Of a DNA stretch of 64,000 nt, positions 1 through 8,615 are shown piece after piece. A program made the position numbers and the translations under genes. The stretch spans positions 1-64,000 of the forward strand of contig CBDCRK010000034.1 in assembly GCA_965220955.1 (NCBI GenBank). The letters are read 5' to 3'. The notes below the pieces were generated by a model, which saw nothing but the letters and a program-made list of their open reading frames with translations, ran no database searches and was not told the DNA's origin. The DNA comes from CBDCRK01 sp965220955. Its GTDB lineage: Bacteria; Desulfobacterota; Binatia; Bin18; CBDCRK01. The number at the start of each line of letters is the position of its first letter. The first letter of the stretch is position 1.

Positions 1-342
1 TGCAAGCCACATATTGCGCCCTTCATCTGCAATGAGGGTGCCACACAGGGCACAGCTGACTTTGCAAGGAAGAATCCTCTCAGGCTTGTTGAGATCCCTG
101 TTGTAAAAGTGTAGATGCTCAAGGCCTTGTGTTATTCTGACGTCGTGTTTGTGAAATATTGCTGCCCACTGCATAGGAGCGCCGTGCAGCTTTTGGCATC
201 CCAAGCAATGACATATTTTTGCATCTACGGGATCCGCTCTCACTTCGTATTGTACTGCCTTGCAGTAGCAACTTGCTCGGTATTTTGCCGTAAAATGACC
301 ATCCGCCATAGACGCGAATTTTGCTCCAAATTCTTTCTTCAT
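1..342 (-). CDS. GFA-family (CENP-V/GFA domain) zinc protein, partial
   Basis: The frame starts at ATG 342 and runs off the left edge, so only the first 114 residues are visible. The cysteine pattern of the GFA fold is clear: CYC at about residues 25-27, CHCLGCQ at about 44-50 and CALCG at about 97-101, which are the zinc ligands of the glutathione-dependent formaldehyde-activating enzyme/CENP-V family. Members are small cytoplasmic proteins of about 120-190 residues; most are annotated only by fold and many do not act on formaldehyde. No clear Shine-Dalgarno sequence precedes the ATG. It lies on the far side of an integrase relic from the tRNA gene, so it may belong to an old integrated element. 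The family call is firm; the substrate is unknown. Confidence 0.8.
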   Translation of the reverse strand, partial: MKKEFGAKFASMADGHFTAKYRASCYCKAVQYEVRADPVDAKICHCLGCQKLHGAPMQWAAIFHKHDVRITQGLEHLHFYNRDLNKPERILPCKVSCALCGTLIADEGRNMWLA

Positions 343-481
343 AGTAAGCAAAAAAATTCAGACAGAACGCCGGCGTCCTGCGCATTGATCACATATCCAT
401 TATTGTCAATGACCTCGTTCCGCCCATCCAGGCTCACGAAATCTCCAGTTAAGGAGTCGACTTTTGCAGCAATATAATCCA

Positions 482-640
482 CTTTTAGCGGTTTTTGTAA
501 ATGCGGCCAGTCACCCCCCCCACGTTCTTCGCCATACCTTCGCCTCTCTCCTCATCCAGCAGGGAGCGCCTCTAGCCTACATCAAAGACCATCTCGGTCA
601 TCAGTCAATCAGAATTATACTCCCCCCAGTATCCCCCTAA
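482..640 (+). pseudogene. C-terminal relic of a tyrosine integrase
   Basis: In one forward frame the sequence reads LRHTFASLLIQQ, then GAPLAYIKDHLGHQS, ending at TAA 638-640. This is the box II region of phage-type tyrosine recombinases: the HxLRH motif carrying the catalytic Arg, and the LGH motif carrying the second catalytic His. The catalytic Tyr segment that should follow (DTYxH) is missing and is replaced by a few unrelated residues and a stop. Upstream residues of the catalytic domain are not recognisable. The relic points towards the 3' end of the tRNA-Ala gene about 60 bases away, the usual arrangement of an integrase beside its attachment site. It cannot encode a working recombinase. 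Confidence 0.75.
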
Positions 641-700
641 GTACTACCCAGGAGTACGATGTTTTACGAACTGCAAGATATTGAATTTAAAGACAAAAAG

Positions 701-774
<74 letters not shown>

Positions 775-899
775 ACAGAAATAGTGATCAGATGGCGGGT
801 GTCAAATAGCGGTGAGATAGTGTTGCTAGAGGTGGGACTTTAGCAGCCAGGGTGAATTTTGGCAAGCTAACCTATCCGGGGAACTCATTTTCCTCTTCC

Positions 900-3800
900 T
901 CAGTCATTCAAGTCGAACAGGTCATCCTCAAAGGCTGGCGCTCGCGGCGGCTTGCGCCTATCGTCCGGGACGGTCGGCAGGTCGTCGGCTTGGAAGCAGG
1001 CGCCCTCGACAATAGCCTTGAGCAGGCTCTCCTGTTCAGGGTAGGCTGCCACGGTTACCTCCAGCACCCACAGCAGTTCCAGCAATTCGGTGGTGAACGC
1101 GCTGGTCCAGCGCGCCGGACGGATGTCGTCCAGGGGCGATGACTTACGCCCAGCCCTGTTCTTCATGCGGTACTTGAGCCACGACTGCACGACCTTGAGG
1201 CCCGAAACCTCGAACTCGTAGACTTCGGGTTCAACGGGAGCGAAGACGCCTTCGCCAACGCGGAGCGTGCGGGTCGTGTCGGTGTAGGAAAACGTCTCGG
1301 GATAGTTGGCGATGTCGCCGGGAATGGCATTGGTGCATCGCGCTGCGCCGGATGGCACTCTGCCGTGCTGCTCACCCTCTGGCACGAAGCGCTCCCCATA
1401 GGTGTGCAGCCAGAGCAGCCGGGCACCGATAGCACAAACCTGTTCGAACAGTGCAGCGTCCTTGGTGATGGGCACGCGCACCTCCCGCGTCTCCAGTTCC
1501 TCGGCAAAGCGAGCCGTGAAGGCCGGTTGGGCCAGCGCACCGTAGACATAGGCCAGAAAATCTTCAGGGGTAACGGTGCGCTGGTATGCCGTGCCAAGGA
1601 CTTCGAGCAGGCCGGGCAGGATGTTTGCTTGTGATGCGTCGGCCGTGCGGTAGAGGGGAATTGTGGCTTTTGCGCCATAGGAGCCTCGAAAATGATCCAA
1701 GTCGGGGATGACTGCGCATGCCGTGAGCGCTGGCCCGTTCCCGAGAGGCGAAGTCGTCAGCAAGCTCGTCATATACACCTGCTGTTCGCCGTGAGATCGC
1801 CACAATGGCGGTCCTGGTCTATCCAATAAGCGGGCGTCATTAAAGGTGTATTGCCTGTCAAATGACCGATAAGCGAAACGAACGATGGCAGGCGTGGGAC
1901 TTCCTTTCACAAGGCCAATAAGGGAGGGCAGTTTGACGTTGGACGGCGGTAGCTGCGTTGCGGAATCTATTGCCTTACGTCCAGTCGGAGAGTCCTTGAA
2001 TAGCCTCCCGCGCTCTTCCATGTCAGCCTGAAGCAGGATACGCCAACGTTCACGGAGGGTCTCCTGTTCGGGTGAAATCACCCAAGTGCGCCCGGCTTTG
2101 ACGCCGGACTGTTGCCACGGCATCAGGTCGGTCAGCAGCGGCCAGACGAAATATGCACCCCGGCCAGCCGGAAGAAACGGAGCCTGCCAGTCAGCCGGGC
2201 AGTCCTGCCATGCGACTGCCGAAAAACGGGTGATGGTGTCGAGGGTAGCAAGTTTTTCCTCGTGCGTTCCTTCGATTCGGAAATAATGCACCACGGCGGG
2301 TGTATCCTGCTTTGCCTCCTCTGTACGCACGGTCACGGCGATAGCCACGGGCGTCTGGATGGCAAAGACGTTATCGCTCTTGCGTGGGCCAAGTCCCTCG
2401 CCGCCGAGGTCGAGTATCCAGATTTCATCGCACTGCCGGCGCATATGCTCGCGCATACCGACAAAGGCGTTGCCATCGAGATAGCTCGACGCGGTGATGA
2501 AGCTGACTACGCCGGGACCGCTTGCAGGCTCCTGCTCGAAGACCTTCCATAATGCCCAGCGCCAGAAGTAGACATACAGGTTGTAGAGGTTCTTAAGGTG
2601 GCCGCCGTGGCCGGCTTCCTTCACCGGATCGACAAAGTTCCGTAGGATGGCAAGTTGTTGTCTTCTTTTAAGTCTGGCCTTAGCGGTTTTGAGTTCTCTA
2701 CTTTTTCCCCTCTTATCTTTAACGATGTTGTCGGCTAAGGGATCACCGAATCGAACCCATCCGCCATATGGCGAGAGATTATCTTCGGTTTTCCAATCTA
2801 CAGCGGGGTGGCGATCGTAGGGTGGGTTACCCAAACACACGATGACGGGCACCTCACTTTTGACTCTCTGTGCTTTGGCGTGCTGCTCACCGATGAGCTT
2901 GAGGGCGAACGACAGCCTCGGTAGCTCGGTGTTAGGGCTTTCGAGGGTATTGGTCAGGTAAACGTGCGTGCCCCCGTCGGGTAGTATCGCACCACGGTCG
3001 CTTAACGCGCGGCTAACACGGAGCTCGCTTACGGCGTAAGCACCAACCATCAGCTCGAATCCGTAGAGATTCTTCGCCAATTCTGTCGCCTGTCCTGCAA
3101 CGGCGCCCTCACCCTGTTCAACCTCGATACGGGCGAACGCGTGTTCGATAACGCCGAGGAGATATGTGCCCGTTCCCACGGCAGGGTCGAGCGTGACGAC
3201 GCCGGGGTCGGCAAATCCGAGCGGCTTATGCAGCCGGTTGACGAGGAGATCGTCTATTAGCCGTGTCTGGGCGTGGACCACTTCGACAGGGGTATAATAA
3301 ACTCCGGCATTTTTGCGCAGCTCTGGGTCGTAGATGGCAAGGAAATATTCGTAGAAATAAAGCCAGGGGTCTTGCGAACCGCTAAGGTCTGTGGGCGGCA
3401 CGACAGCAATCACACGCAGGAGCAGGTCGAGCGACGCAGTGATTTCGGTACGGGCGTCAGGGTCGGTCAGGACTCGTAAGGCGCGCGATAGCAATCCGTG
3501 TTGCGCAACAAGGATGTCTTGAGCGCTGTTGAGTGTGAGTGGGTCGTCACTTTCACTTCGCGCAAGCAGTAGAGCAAAGGTGACGGTCTGAGCGTAGACA
3601 TCGGCGAACTGTTCGTTCGAGGCGTCAGGGAAAAGCGATTGTCGCCAGTCGTCCGCAAGCTGAACAAGAGGCGAGGCCTGGTTTTTGAGCGCGTCCGTTA
3701 CGTCGTCGCGTAACAGGCGGCACAGAGGTGCCAGTAGTTCGGCGAAGCCTTTGAGATCGAGCTTGCCGTTGCGGTCGGTGGGGATGATGGGCTCCCACGA

Positions 3801-4287
3801 GAGGAAATCGCGCAAAAGACGCCCGACACCGTATGCGTCTTGGAGTGTAGCGGCCGTGCTGCCGTCAGCAGCAACGTCGCCCGACAGACGAACGACCCGG
3901 CCCACAGGTTTGCCGCCTCGGTAGAGCGCCCATTCATTGCCGTCGGTATAGAGAATGTTCGGGATGGCTGAGAAACGCCTGAACTGGTCGCGGTTGTGGC
4001 CTCTTGAACCGGCCGGGGGTGGCGCCTACGCCAGGAGCCTTGAGCTCGACGTATCCGGCCAGCAGTTGGTTGAGGTGAACGGCGTAATCCGGGCGTCCGA
4101 GACGGTCGGGCAGGGGTGTTTCACCCGTGCAGACAACGTTCCAGCCCAAAGTCCGGGCGGCAGCGGCCATGAAGGTCTCGAACGGGGCGCGTATCTGGTC
4201 TTCCGGTGAACCCGTGGTCACCTGGGCCATTTTGGTTGTCACCGTACCAGCAAACGTTTTCAGGGCTTGGTGAAGTGAGTGCTCCAT
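900..4287 (-). pseudogene. Single-chain restriction-modification enzyme (type IIG/ISP-like), frameshifted
   Basis: Two frames together make one protein of about 1,128 residues. The N-terminal part (from ATG 4287) carries a PD-(D/E)xK nuclease signature: PD at about residues 66-67 and ELK at about 81-83. The second part carries an N6-adenine methyltransferase: RKNAGVYYTP (motif X), DPAVGTGTYL (motif I) and NPPY (motif IV), followed by a long C-terminal region expected to hold target recognition. No helicase motifs are seen, unlike full type ISP enzymes. At about 4002 the nuclease frame meets the methylase frame through one extra A on the coding strand: removing it restores an expected FKGH..RDQF join. 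As written, the methyltransferase could still be made from an internal start, for example GTG 3905, without its nuclease. Alternative: a sequencing error, in which case the gene is whole. Confidence 0.85.
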
Positions 4288-4462
4288 TCGGGTTTGTGGC
4301 AGGGTTGAACTCTGATCTTTTCTGCTATGGATCGAAGGACTGGGTAACCAATTGGCCGGGCATGCGAATTGCTCAACAGTTTGGGCTTCATGTACCACAA
4401 TTTCACACGGATGCACCCATACCTACTCCCAAGCCAGGAAATCGCTCTCAGGCAGTGTCCTG

Positions 4463-4609
4463 TCATTCGCTTTTTCTCTCCAGCATGCGGCGCAGATCCT
4501 CTACCTCTCTTTCCAGACTACGGTGGCGGCGAGAGAGAAAGTACAGGTAAGCAAAGAGCACCAGCCATACCGCAGTATAGGCTGCAAAAAGAAAAGAGAG
4601 TGTAGCCAC
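4463..4609 (-). CDS. ccmD: CcmD, small haem exporter subunit
   Basis: This is a 48-residue ORF starting at GTG 4609 with a strong Shine-Dalgarno sequence GGAGGAG about 8 bases upstream, which overlaps the end of ccmC. It has one N-terminal transmembrane helix (about residues 3-25) followed by a basic, charged helix rich in Arg and Glu. That topology, size and position directly after ccmC match CcmD, which helps release haem-loaded CcmE from the CcmABC complex in the inner membrane. Similarity at this length is weak, so the call rests mostly on position and topology. Confidence 0.8.
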   Translation of the reverse strand: MATLSFLFAAYTAVWLVLFAYLYFLSRRHRSLEREVEDLRRMLERKSE

Positions 4610-4625
4610 GTTAGGGTCTCCTCCG

Positions 4626-5297
4626 TTAGGCGGTCAGCAGACGCTGGCGTAGCGTTGTTACTTCGTCCTGTAGAACAAGTGAGAGGAAACGTAACCACAA
4701 AAGCCAGAGGAAGAGCAGAAAGAACGCAAGCATACAGACAAGTAAGGTCAACGCCATGGTTGGATCCATGCTTTCCACCCTGGGATGAATACCTCGCCAG
4801 AAGCGCATGGACACATAGATAATGGGAATGTCCAGCACGCCGATAATCCCCAGCACCGCCGCATAGCGGGCAATGCTCTCGTTGTCTCCGCCAAAGATAC
4901 GTAACAACATATAGGCAGCGTAGATCGTCCACAGAATTACCACCATTGTTAGCTGTGGGTCCCATGTCCACCATACCCCCCAGATGGGTCGCGCCCAGAT
5001 AGGACCGGTAATGAGCACCAATGAACAAAACACCATGCCCACCTCAGCAGCAGACTGGGCCAGACGGTCGGAGAGGCGCTCTCCCTGCCACAAAAACACC
5101 GCGCTAGCCCCAGCCACAGTGAAAAAGGCAAGAAATGCCATCACGGCGCAGGGAAGATGAAAATAGAAAACCCGCTGTACTACTCCCTGAACCTTCTCTG
5201 TGGGCACATAGAGGAAAACCATGGCTAGGGCAGCCACCATAGCAATACATGTCAGCCACGGCAGCACTCCGTCAGCAAAGGGTTCAAGTTTTTTCAC
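4626..5297 (-). CDS. ccmC: CcmC, haem-handling membrane protein
   Basis: This 223-residue protein has six hydrophobic segments. The periplasmic tryptophan-rich WWD signature GVWWTWDPQ lies at about residues 123-131 and is flanked by conserved His residues, as in CcmC. CcmC presents haem to the chaperone CcmE during System I cytochrome c maturation. It follows ccmB by about 40 bases and precedes ccmD, the canonical A-B-C-D order. Length is normal for the family (about 220-250). The C-terminus ends in a charged tail, TLRQRLLTA. Confidence 0.95.
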   Translation of the reverse strand: MKKLEPFADGVLPWLTCIAMVAALAMVFLYVPTEKVQGVVQRVFYFHLPCAVMAFLAFFTVAGASAVFLWQGERLSDRLAQSAAEVGMVFCSLVLITGPIWARPIWGVWWTWDPQLTMVVILWTIYAAYMLLRIFGGDNESIARYAAVLGIIGVLDIPIIYVSMRFWRGIHPRVESMDPTMALTLLVCMLAFFLLFLWLLWLRFLSLVLQDEVTTLRQRLLTA

Positions 5298-5335
5298 TAC
5301 AACATCCTGCTTACTTTTACCTGAGGCTTGCAGGT

Positions 5336-5989
5336 TTATTCCTGTAAAACCTCTTCAAATAATAACCATCCGGCCACAACAAAGACCACATCAAAGGCAA
5401 CAAGTATGCGCAGCCAGACTCCCCCCCAGCCAGTACCAGCAAGGACTGCGCTGCTCACCTTCACCGCAGCCAGGATAAGGGGTACTAAAAGGGGAAAAAG
5501 TAGAAGTGGAAGCATGATTTCTCGTGCCCGGGTTTTGATAGCAATAGCGCTAAAAAGGGTGCCCAAGGCAGAAAATCCCAGCAAGCCAAGAAAGAGTACC
5601 GGTGGCAGAAAGAGGCATACCCGTGTCGCAGGTAGCCCGAGAAATAAGACGGCCAGCGGAATCAGCGCCACCTGGACAAGAGCCAAGAAAAGAAGATTGC
5701 CCATCATCTTGGCAAGAAAAATGGTACTTCGGTCTACCGGGCAGAGAAGCAGAGCGGAAAAGCACCCTCGTTCTTGCTCAATAAGAAATGCCCTCTGTAT
5801 CCCCAGCATACCAGCAAAGAGGAGGGCCACCCATAGAAGGGCTGCCCCCATCTCTTCTCCCTGCACCTGCTCTGGCCCTAAAGCAAAAGCAAAGACCAGA
5901 ATAATAAGCAACCCCAGAACCAGGAGAGAAGATATCCCCTCTTTGGTGCGTAGCTCAATCCGCAAATCCTTCCACAGCAAAGCCCACAT
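5336..5989 (-). CDS. ccmB: CcmB, haem exporter permease
   Basis: This 217-residue protein has six predicted transmembrane segments and a short cytoplasmic N-terminus containing WKDLRIELRTKEG, typical of CcmB. Together with the ATPase CcmA it forms the ABC half of the CcmABCD complex, which uses ATP to release haem-bound CcmE from CcmC. It lies 22 bases downstream of ccmA and is normal in length. No anomalies are seen. Confidence 0.95.
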   Translation of the reverse strand: MWALLWKDLRIELRTKEGISSLLVLGLLIILVFAFALGPEQVQGEEMGAALLWVALLFAGMLGIQRAFLIEQERGCFSALLLCPVDRSTIFLAKMMGNLLFLALVQVALIPLAVLFLGLPATRVCLFLPPVLFLGLLGFSALGTLFSAIAIKTRAREIMLPLLLFPLLVPLILAAVKVSSAVLAGTGWGGVWLRILVAFDVVFVVAGWLLFEEVLQE

Positions 5990-6011
5990 ACGTTTTTGCC
6001 AAGCACGATCC

Positions 6012-6746
6012 CTAACCGCTAGCAGCTAGCTTTTTTCCCTCGCCCGGGTCTACCTCTTGGCGGTAGATCTGCAAAAACTCCCGCACCGCAGGTAACCGTT
6101 CGCCCGACTCCCATACTATTCTCCCCTTGTGCAGAATTAACGCCCGACTGCAGACCTCTAGAGCTAGGGGGAGGTCATGACTGACAAGCACAACCGTTTT
6201 ACCCTTGGCTTTGATCTGGACAAGGAGGGTCTGTAGGACTGCTACTGCCTGCGGGTCCAGGCCAGTATAGGGCTCATCAAGGAGCACAAGATCGGGGTCA
6301 TGCAGAAGTGTTCGGGCCAGGGCAAGGCGCTGCTCCATACCACGCGAAAAAGTCCGAACCGGGACATTCTTCCAGTCTACTAAGCCAACCCGTTCGAGCA
6401 GGGCATCAATACGCACGGACAGATCAGAGAGAGAATAAATTTTTCCGTAAAAGAGCAGGTTCTCCAGCGGTGTCAAGTCTGGATAGAGAAAGCTTTCGTG
6501 CGACAGAAACCCGATATGCCGACGCAGCTCCTTGCCTGTAAACTGCCCGTCAAACAGACGCAGCCTGCCCGCCGAAGGCTTAAGCACTGTGGCTAGAACT
6601 TTGATGAGGGTTGTCTTTCCTACCCCGTTGGGGCCAAAGACGGCTACGGTCTCACCTGCCGCAACCTGACAAGTGATACCGTTTAGCACCGGCGTCCAGG
6701 CAAAACGTTTGACTAGGTCCTGGGCCTCAATGACCCACACGGCCAC
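6012..6746 (-). CDS. ccmA: CcmA, haem exporter ATP-binding protein
   Basis: This 244-residue ABC ATPase has Walker A GPNGVGKTT at about residues 39-47, the signature SRGMEQR, Walker B LVLLDEP and the switch His in SHD. It starts with GTG 6746, directly abutting the TAG stop of the nitroreductase gene, which suggests translational coupling. The context ccmA-ccmB-ccmC-ccmD identifies it as CcmA rather than a general exporter ATPase. A C-terminal tail of about 15 residues after the ABC domain is rich in charged residues. Confidence 0.94.
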   Translation of the reverse strand: MAVWVIEAQDLVKRFAWTPVLNGITCQVAAGETVAVFGPNGVGKTTLIKVLATVLKPSAGRLRLFDGQFTGKELRRHIGFLSHESFLYPDLTPLENLLFYGKIYSLSDLSVRIDALLERVGLVDWKNVPVRTFSRGMEQRLALARTLLHDPDLVLLDEPYTGLDPQAVAVLQTLLVQIKAKGKTVVLVSHDLPLALEVCSRALILHKGRIVWESGERLPAVREFLQIYRQEVDPGEGKKLAASG

Positions 6747-7451
6747 CTACCATTTATCAAAGTGAACAAGATCCTCCAGGCGGAGCCTGGGATTAGAAGG
6801 CTTACGCGGCTGCTCTGCCGGATAGCCAAGAGTAATGAGCCCAACCGGCCGAACATGGTCAGGAAGGGCCAGAATCTTAGCTACTTCTTCAGGATGGTAT
6901 GCTCCTACAAAGCAGGCCCCTAGTCCCTCGTCGACCGCGCCAAGAAGAATGAGAAGAGAAGCAAAAGAAGCATCTACCAAGCTAAAGAACATTCCGCGCT
7001 GCCCGTAACGACTGCCCGCACGTTGAACATTAGCGCAGGTAGCAATAATGACAGATGCCTCAGCTACCGGGGTCTGACCAAAAGCGGCCGCGGTGAGTCG
7101 CTTTTTTACGGCTGGGTCACGCACAACAATAAATTCCCAGGGTTGCAGGTTCCCTGCGCTTGGTGCCCTCACCGCATAGGTCAAGAGTCGCTGGACTTTT
7201 TCCTCCGGTACTGGATCGTTGGTATAGGCTCGGATCATGGCCCTTTGTTTCACTACCGTGGCAAAGCGCAGGCTTTTTTTCTTTTCCTTCTCTGTTAGCG
7301 TTGGGTTCTCGTCGGCAAATCCCAGGCCCGGACCGAGCCCAGCCTGTTCTGAGCCAAGTCGAAGGCCCAAAGGAAAGGTCAAAGCACTGAACAGCATCAT
7401 ACCACTGCCGCCCTTGAGAAGCCCTCTGCGCGTTAATTTTTCTCGACCCAT
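6747..7451 (-). CDS. Nitroreductase-family flavoprotein with Tat-like signal
   Basis: This protein has 234 residues. Residues 7-16 read LTRRGLLKGG, a twin-arginine motif, followed by a hydrophobic stretch, so export of the folded flavoprotein to the periplasm is likely. The nitroreductase fold follows from about residue 65: RAMIRAYTNDPV, then RAPSAGNLQPWEF (FMN binding) and a C-terminal GLGACFVGAYHPEEV motif. The family reduces nitroaromatics, quinones or flavins; the substrate here is unknown. It lies immediately upstream of ccmA and abuts it, so it is probably co-transcribed with the haem export genes. The segment just after the signal (about residues 28-42) is encoded by a dispersed repeat (7341-7365). 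Confidence 0.85.
   Translation of the reverse strand: MGREKLTRRGLLKGGSGMMLFSALTFPLGLRLGSEQAGLGPGLGFADENPTLTEKEKKKSLRFATVVKQRAMIRAYTNDPVPEEKVQRLLTYAVRAPSAGNLQPWEFIVVRDPAVKKRLTAAAFGQTPVAEASVIIATCANVQRAGSRYGQRGMFFSLVDASFASLLILLGAVDEGLGACFVGAYHPEEVAKILALPDHVRPVGLITLGYPAEQPRKPSNPRLRLEDLVHFDKW
7341..7365. repeat. Dispersed repeat inside the nitroreductase frame
   Basis: On the minus strand it begins CCTTCGACTTGGCTCAGAAC and continues CAGGC. The same scheme (CCTTCGAC, a GCTCAG core, ACAGG) recurs inside holA at 62288-62336. It is translated here as LRLGSEQAG between the signal peptide and the catalytic domain, with no loss of frame. Confidence 0.55.
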
Positions 7452-7559
7452 CTCTTATCCTTGTCTGACCCCTAACTTTCCAGTCCTTCTTTAATCAGGT
7501 CTCCCTTTTCTTGACAAGCATAGGGCATTTCCACTAGTCATGAAGAAAGGGAGGCATCT

Positions 7560-7763
7560 ATGACCGGAACAATAAAAAGGATTCTCAAGGACCGCGGTTT
7601 TGGATTTATTACCCCCGATGAAGGCAATGAGGATGTCTTCTTTGGCCGTTCAAACCTCGTCCCCAAGATCTATTTTGAAGACCTACGTGAAGGGGATGAG
7701 GTAGAATTTCTTATGCGGCCCGGGGAGAAAGGCCCTCGAGCAATTAACGTCAAGCTCCGGTAA
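7560..7763 (+). CDS. Cold-shock domain protein (CspA family)
   Basis: This 67-residue, single cold-shock domain protein has RNP1-type RGFGFI at about residues 12-17 and RNP2-type DVFFG at about 26-30, the aromatic residues that bind single-stranded RNA or DNA. Length is standard (65-70). A strong ribosome-binding site AAAGGGAGG ends about 6 bases before ATG 7560. A TTGACA at 7511-7516 could be a -35 element, but no convincing -10 lies at the right distance. It is transcribed against both halves of the ccm locus and splits them. Confidence 0.93.
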   Translation: MTGTIKRILKDRGFGFITPDEGNEDVFFGRSNLVPKIYFEDLREGDEVEFLMRPGEKGPRAINVKLR

Positions 7764-7779
7764 GACAGCAGCGCAGGAG

Positions 7780-8133
7780 TCAGGAATTGGGGATCGGGGC
7801 TGGGGCCGATGGCTCGGGTTCGGCCGCTGAACTCTGCCTGCTGACTTGGTCTAATTGCGCCATGGCCTCAAGCGCACGAGCCTCATATCTGGTCCGCAGC
7901 AAGTGATAGTCCTCCTCAGAGAGCTTACCCATCTGCCAGTCAAACTCAGCCTCCTTAATAGCAACATAGGCTTCTTCTTTCTGCCGTCTCCATCTCTCCG
8001 TAGGGGAGTCGTTCTCGGATACAGAGGCCGGCCATTGCTTCCAGAAGAATAGAGGCCAAGACACAAAGGAAGCAACGGTGGCAATAAGAACCAGGCCAGC
8101 GAGGTAGAGGAGGAATGACATTTTACCGATCAA
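7780..8133 (-). CDS. CcmI-like membrane protein, short form
   Basis: This 117-residue protein has one N-terminal transmembrane helix (about residues 5-30), then a charged coiled-coil helix with the motif EEAYVAIKEAEFDWQMGKLSEEDY, resembling the N-terminal region of CcmI (here quoted in two runs: EEAYVAIKEAEFDWQ and MGKLSEEDY). The Pro/Ala-rich C-terminus replaces the TPR domain of full CcmI. Short CcmI-like proteins sit beside ccmH in many non-model diderms and probably help hand apocytochrome to the ligation complex. The frame overlaps the 3' end of ccmH by 11 bases, so the two are translationally coupled. Confidence 0.7.
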   Translation of the reverse strand: MIGKMSFLLYLAGLVLIATVASFVSWPLFFWKQWPASVSENDSPTERWRRQKEEAYVAIKEAEFDWQMGKLSEEDYHLLRTRYEARALEAMAQLDQVSRQSSAAEPEPSAPAPIPNS

Positions 8134-8587
8134 ATGTCTCCAGCTCCTTTTGGAGCCGGGCTCGATAGTGCTCTAGTGCTTCTGCGGTAGGAATCTCGGC
8201 AGAAACGGAAGTCGCTTTTCGGTTCCAGCGGATCGCAACCAAAACAACCAATAGGCCACCTACCAGCACGGTGAAGAAGGGCGTGATCCAGGCCAATAGA
8301 TTAAAGCCCGAGGTTGTTGGTGCCGAAAGGATCTTTTCTCCATACTTAGCCGTAAACTGAGAAAGGATCTCCGCTATGCTCTTGCCCTCACTCATCAAAT
8401 GGGCAATCTCCTGCTTGGCGGGAATACCAAAGCCGCACTCGAGATGGTTGCAGGAATGAACCGTCAACCCACAGCTACACTGGCAGGTAAGCGCCTCCTC
8501 GACTTCTTGGGTGGTGACAACCGGAGCAGCATAAGCTGTTGCCCAGAGGCAAAAGAGACAGAGATAAAGAAAAAACCAGTTTCTCAT
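8123..8587 (-). CDS. ccmH: CcmH, apocytochrome thiol-reducing lyase subunit
   Basis: This 154-residue protein has a cleavable signal peptide (cleavage near AYA-AP, residue 20), a periplasmic domain with LTCQCSCG and a second cysteine cluster SCNHLECGFG, a transmembrane helix at about residues 95-120 and a cytoplasmic tail. CcmH-family proteins keep the apocytochrome CxxCH cysteines reduced for haem ligation together with CcmF. The cysteine-rich form, with extra Cys beyond the classical LRCxxC, is typical of deltaproteobacterial-type CcmH proteins. It lies 28 bases downstream of ccmF. Confidence 0.92.
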   Translation of the reverse strand: MRNWFFLYLCLFCLWATAYAAPVVTTQEVEEALTCQCSCGLTVHSCNHLECGFGIPAKQEIAHLMSEGKSIAEILSQFTAKYGEKILSAPTTSGFNLLAWITPFFTVLVGGLLVVLVAIRWNRKATSVSAEIPTAEALEHYRARLQKELETFDR

Positions 8588-8615
8588 TTAGGTATCAGAC
8601 GGCAGCACGCCCAAA

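Noticed and set aside
4501..5028. A 175-residue minus-strand frame overlapping ccmC and ccmD
   Set aside because: It is another frame of ccmC; ccmC and ccmD explain the region.
7511..7540. Promoter for the cold-shock gene
   Set aside because: TTGACA is present at 7511-7516 but no acceptable -10 occurs 16-18 bases downstream.
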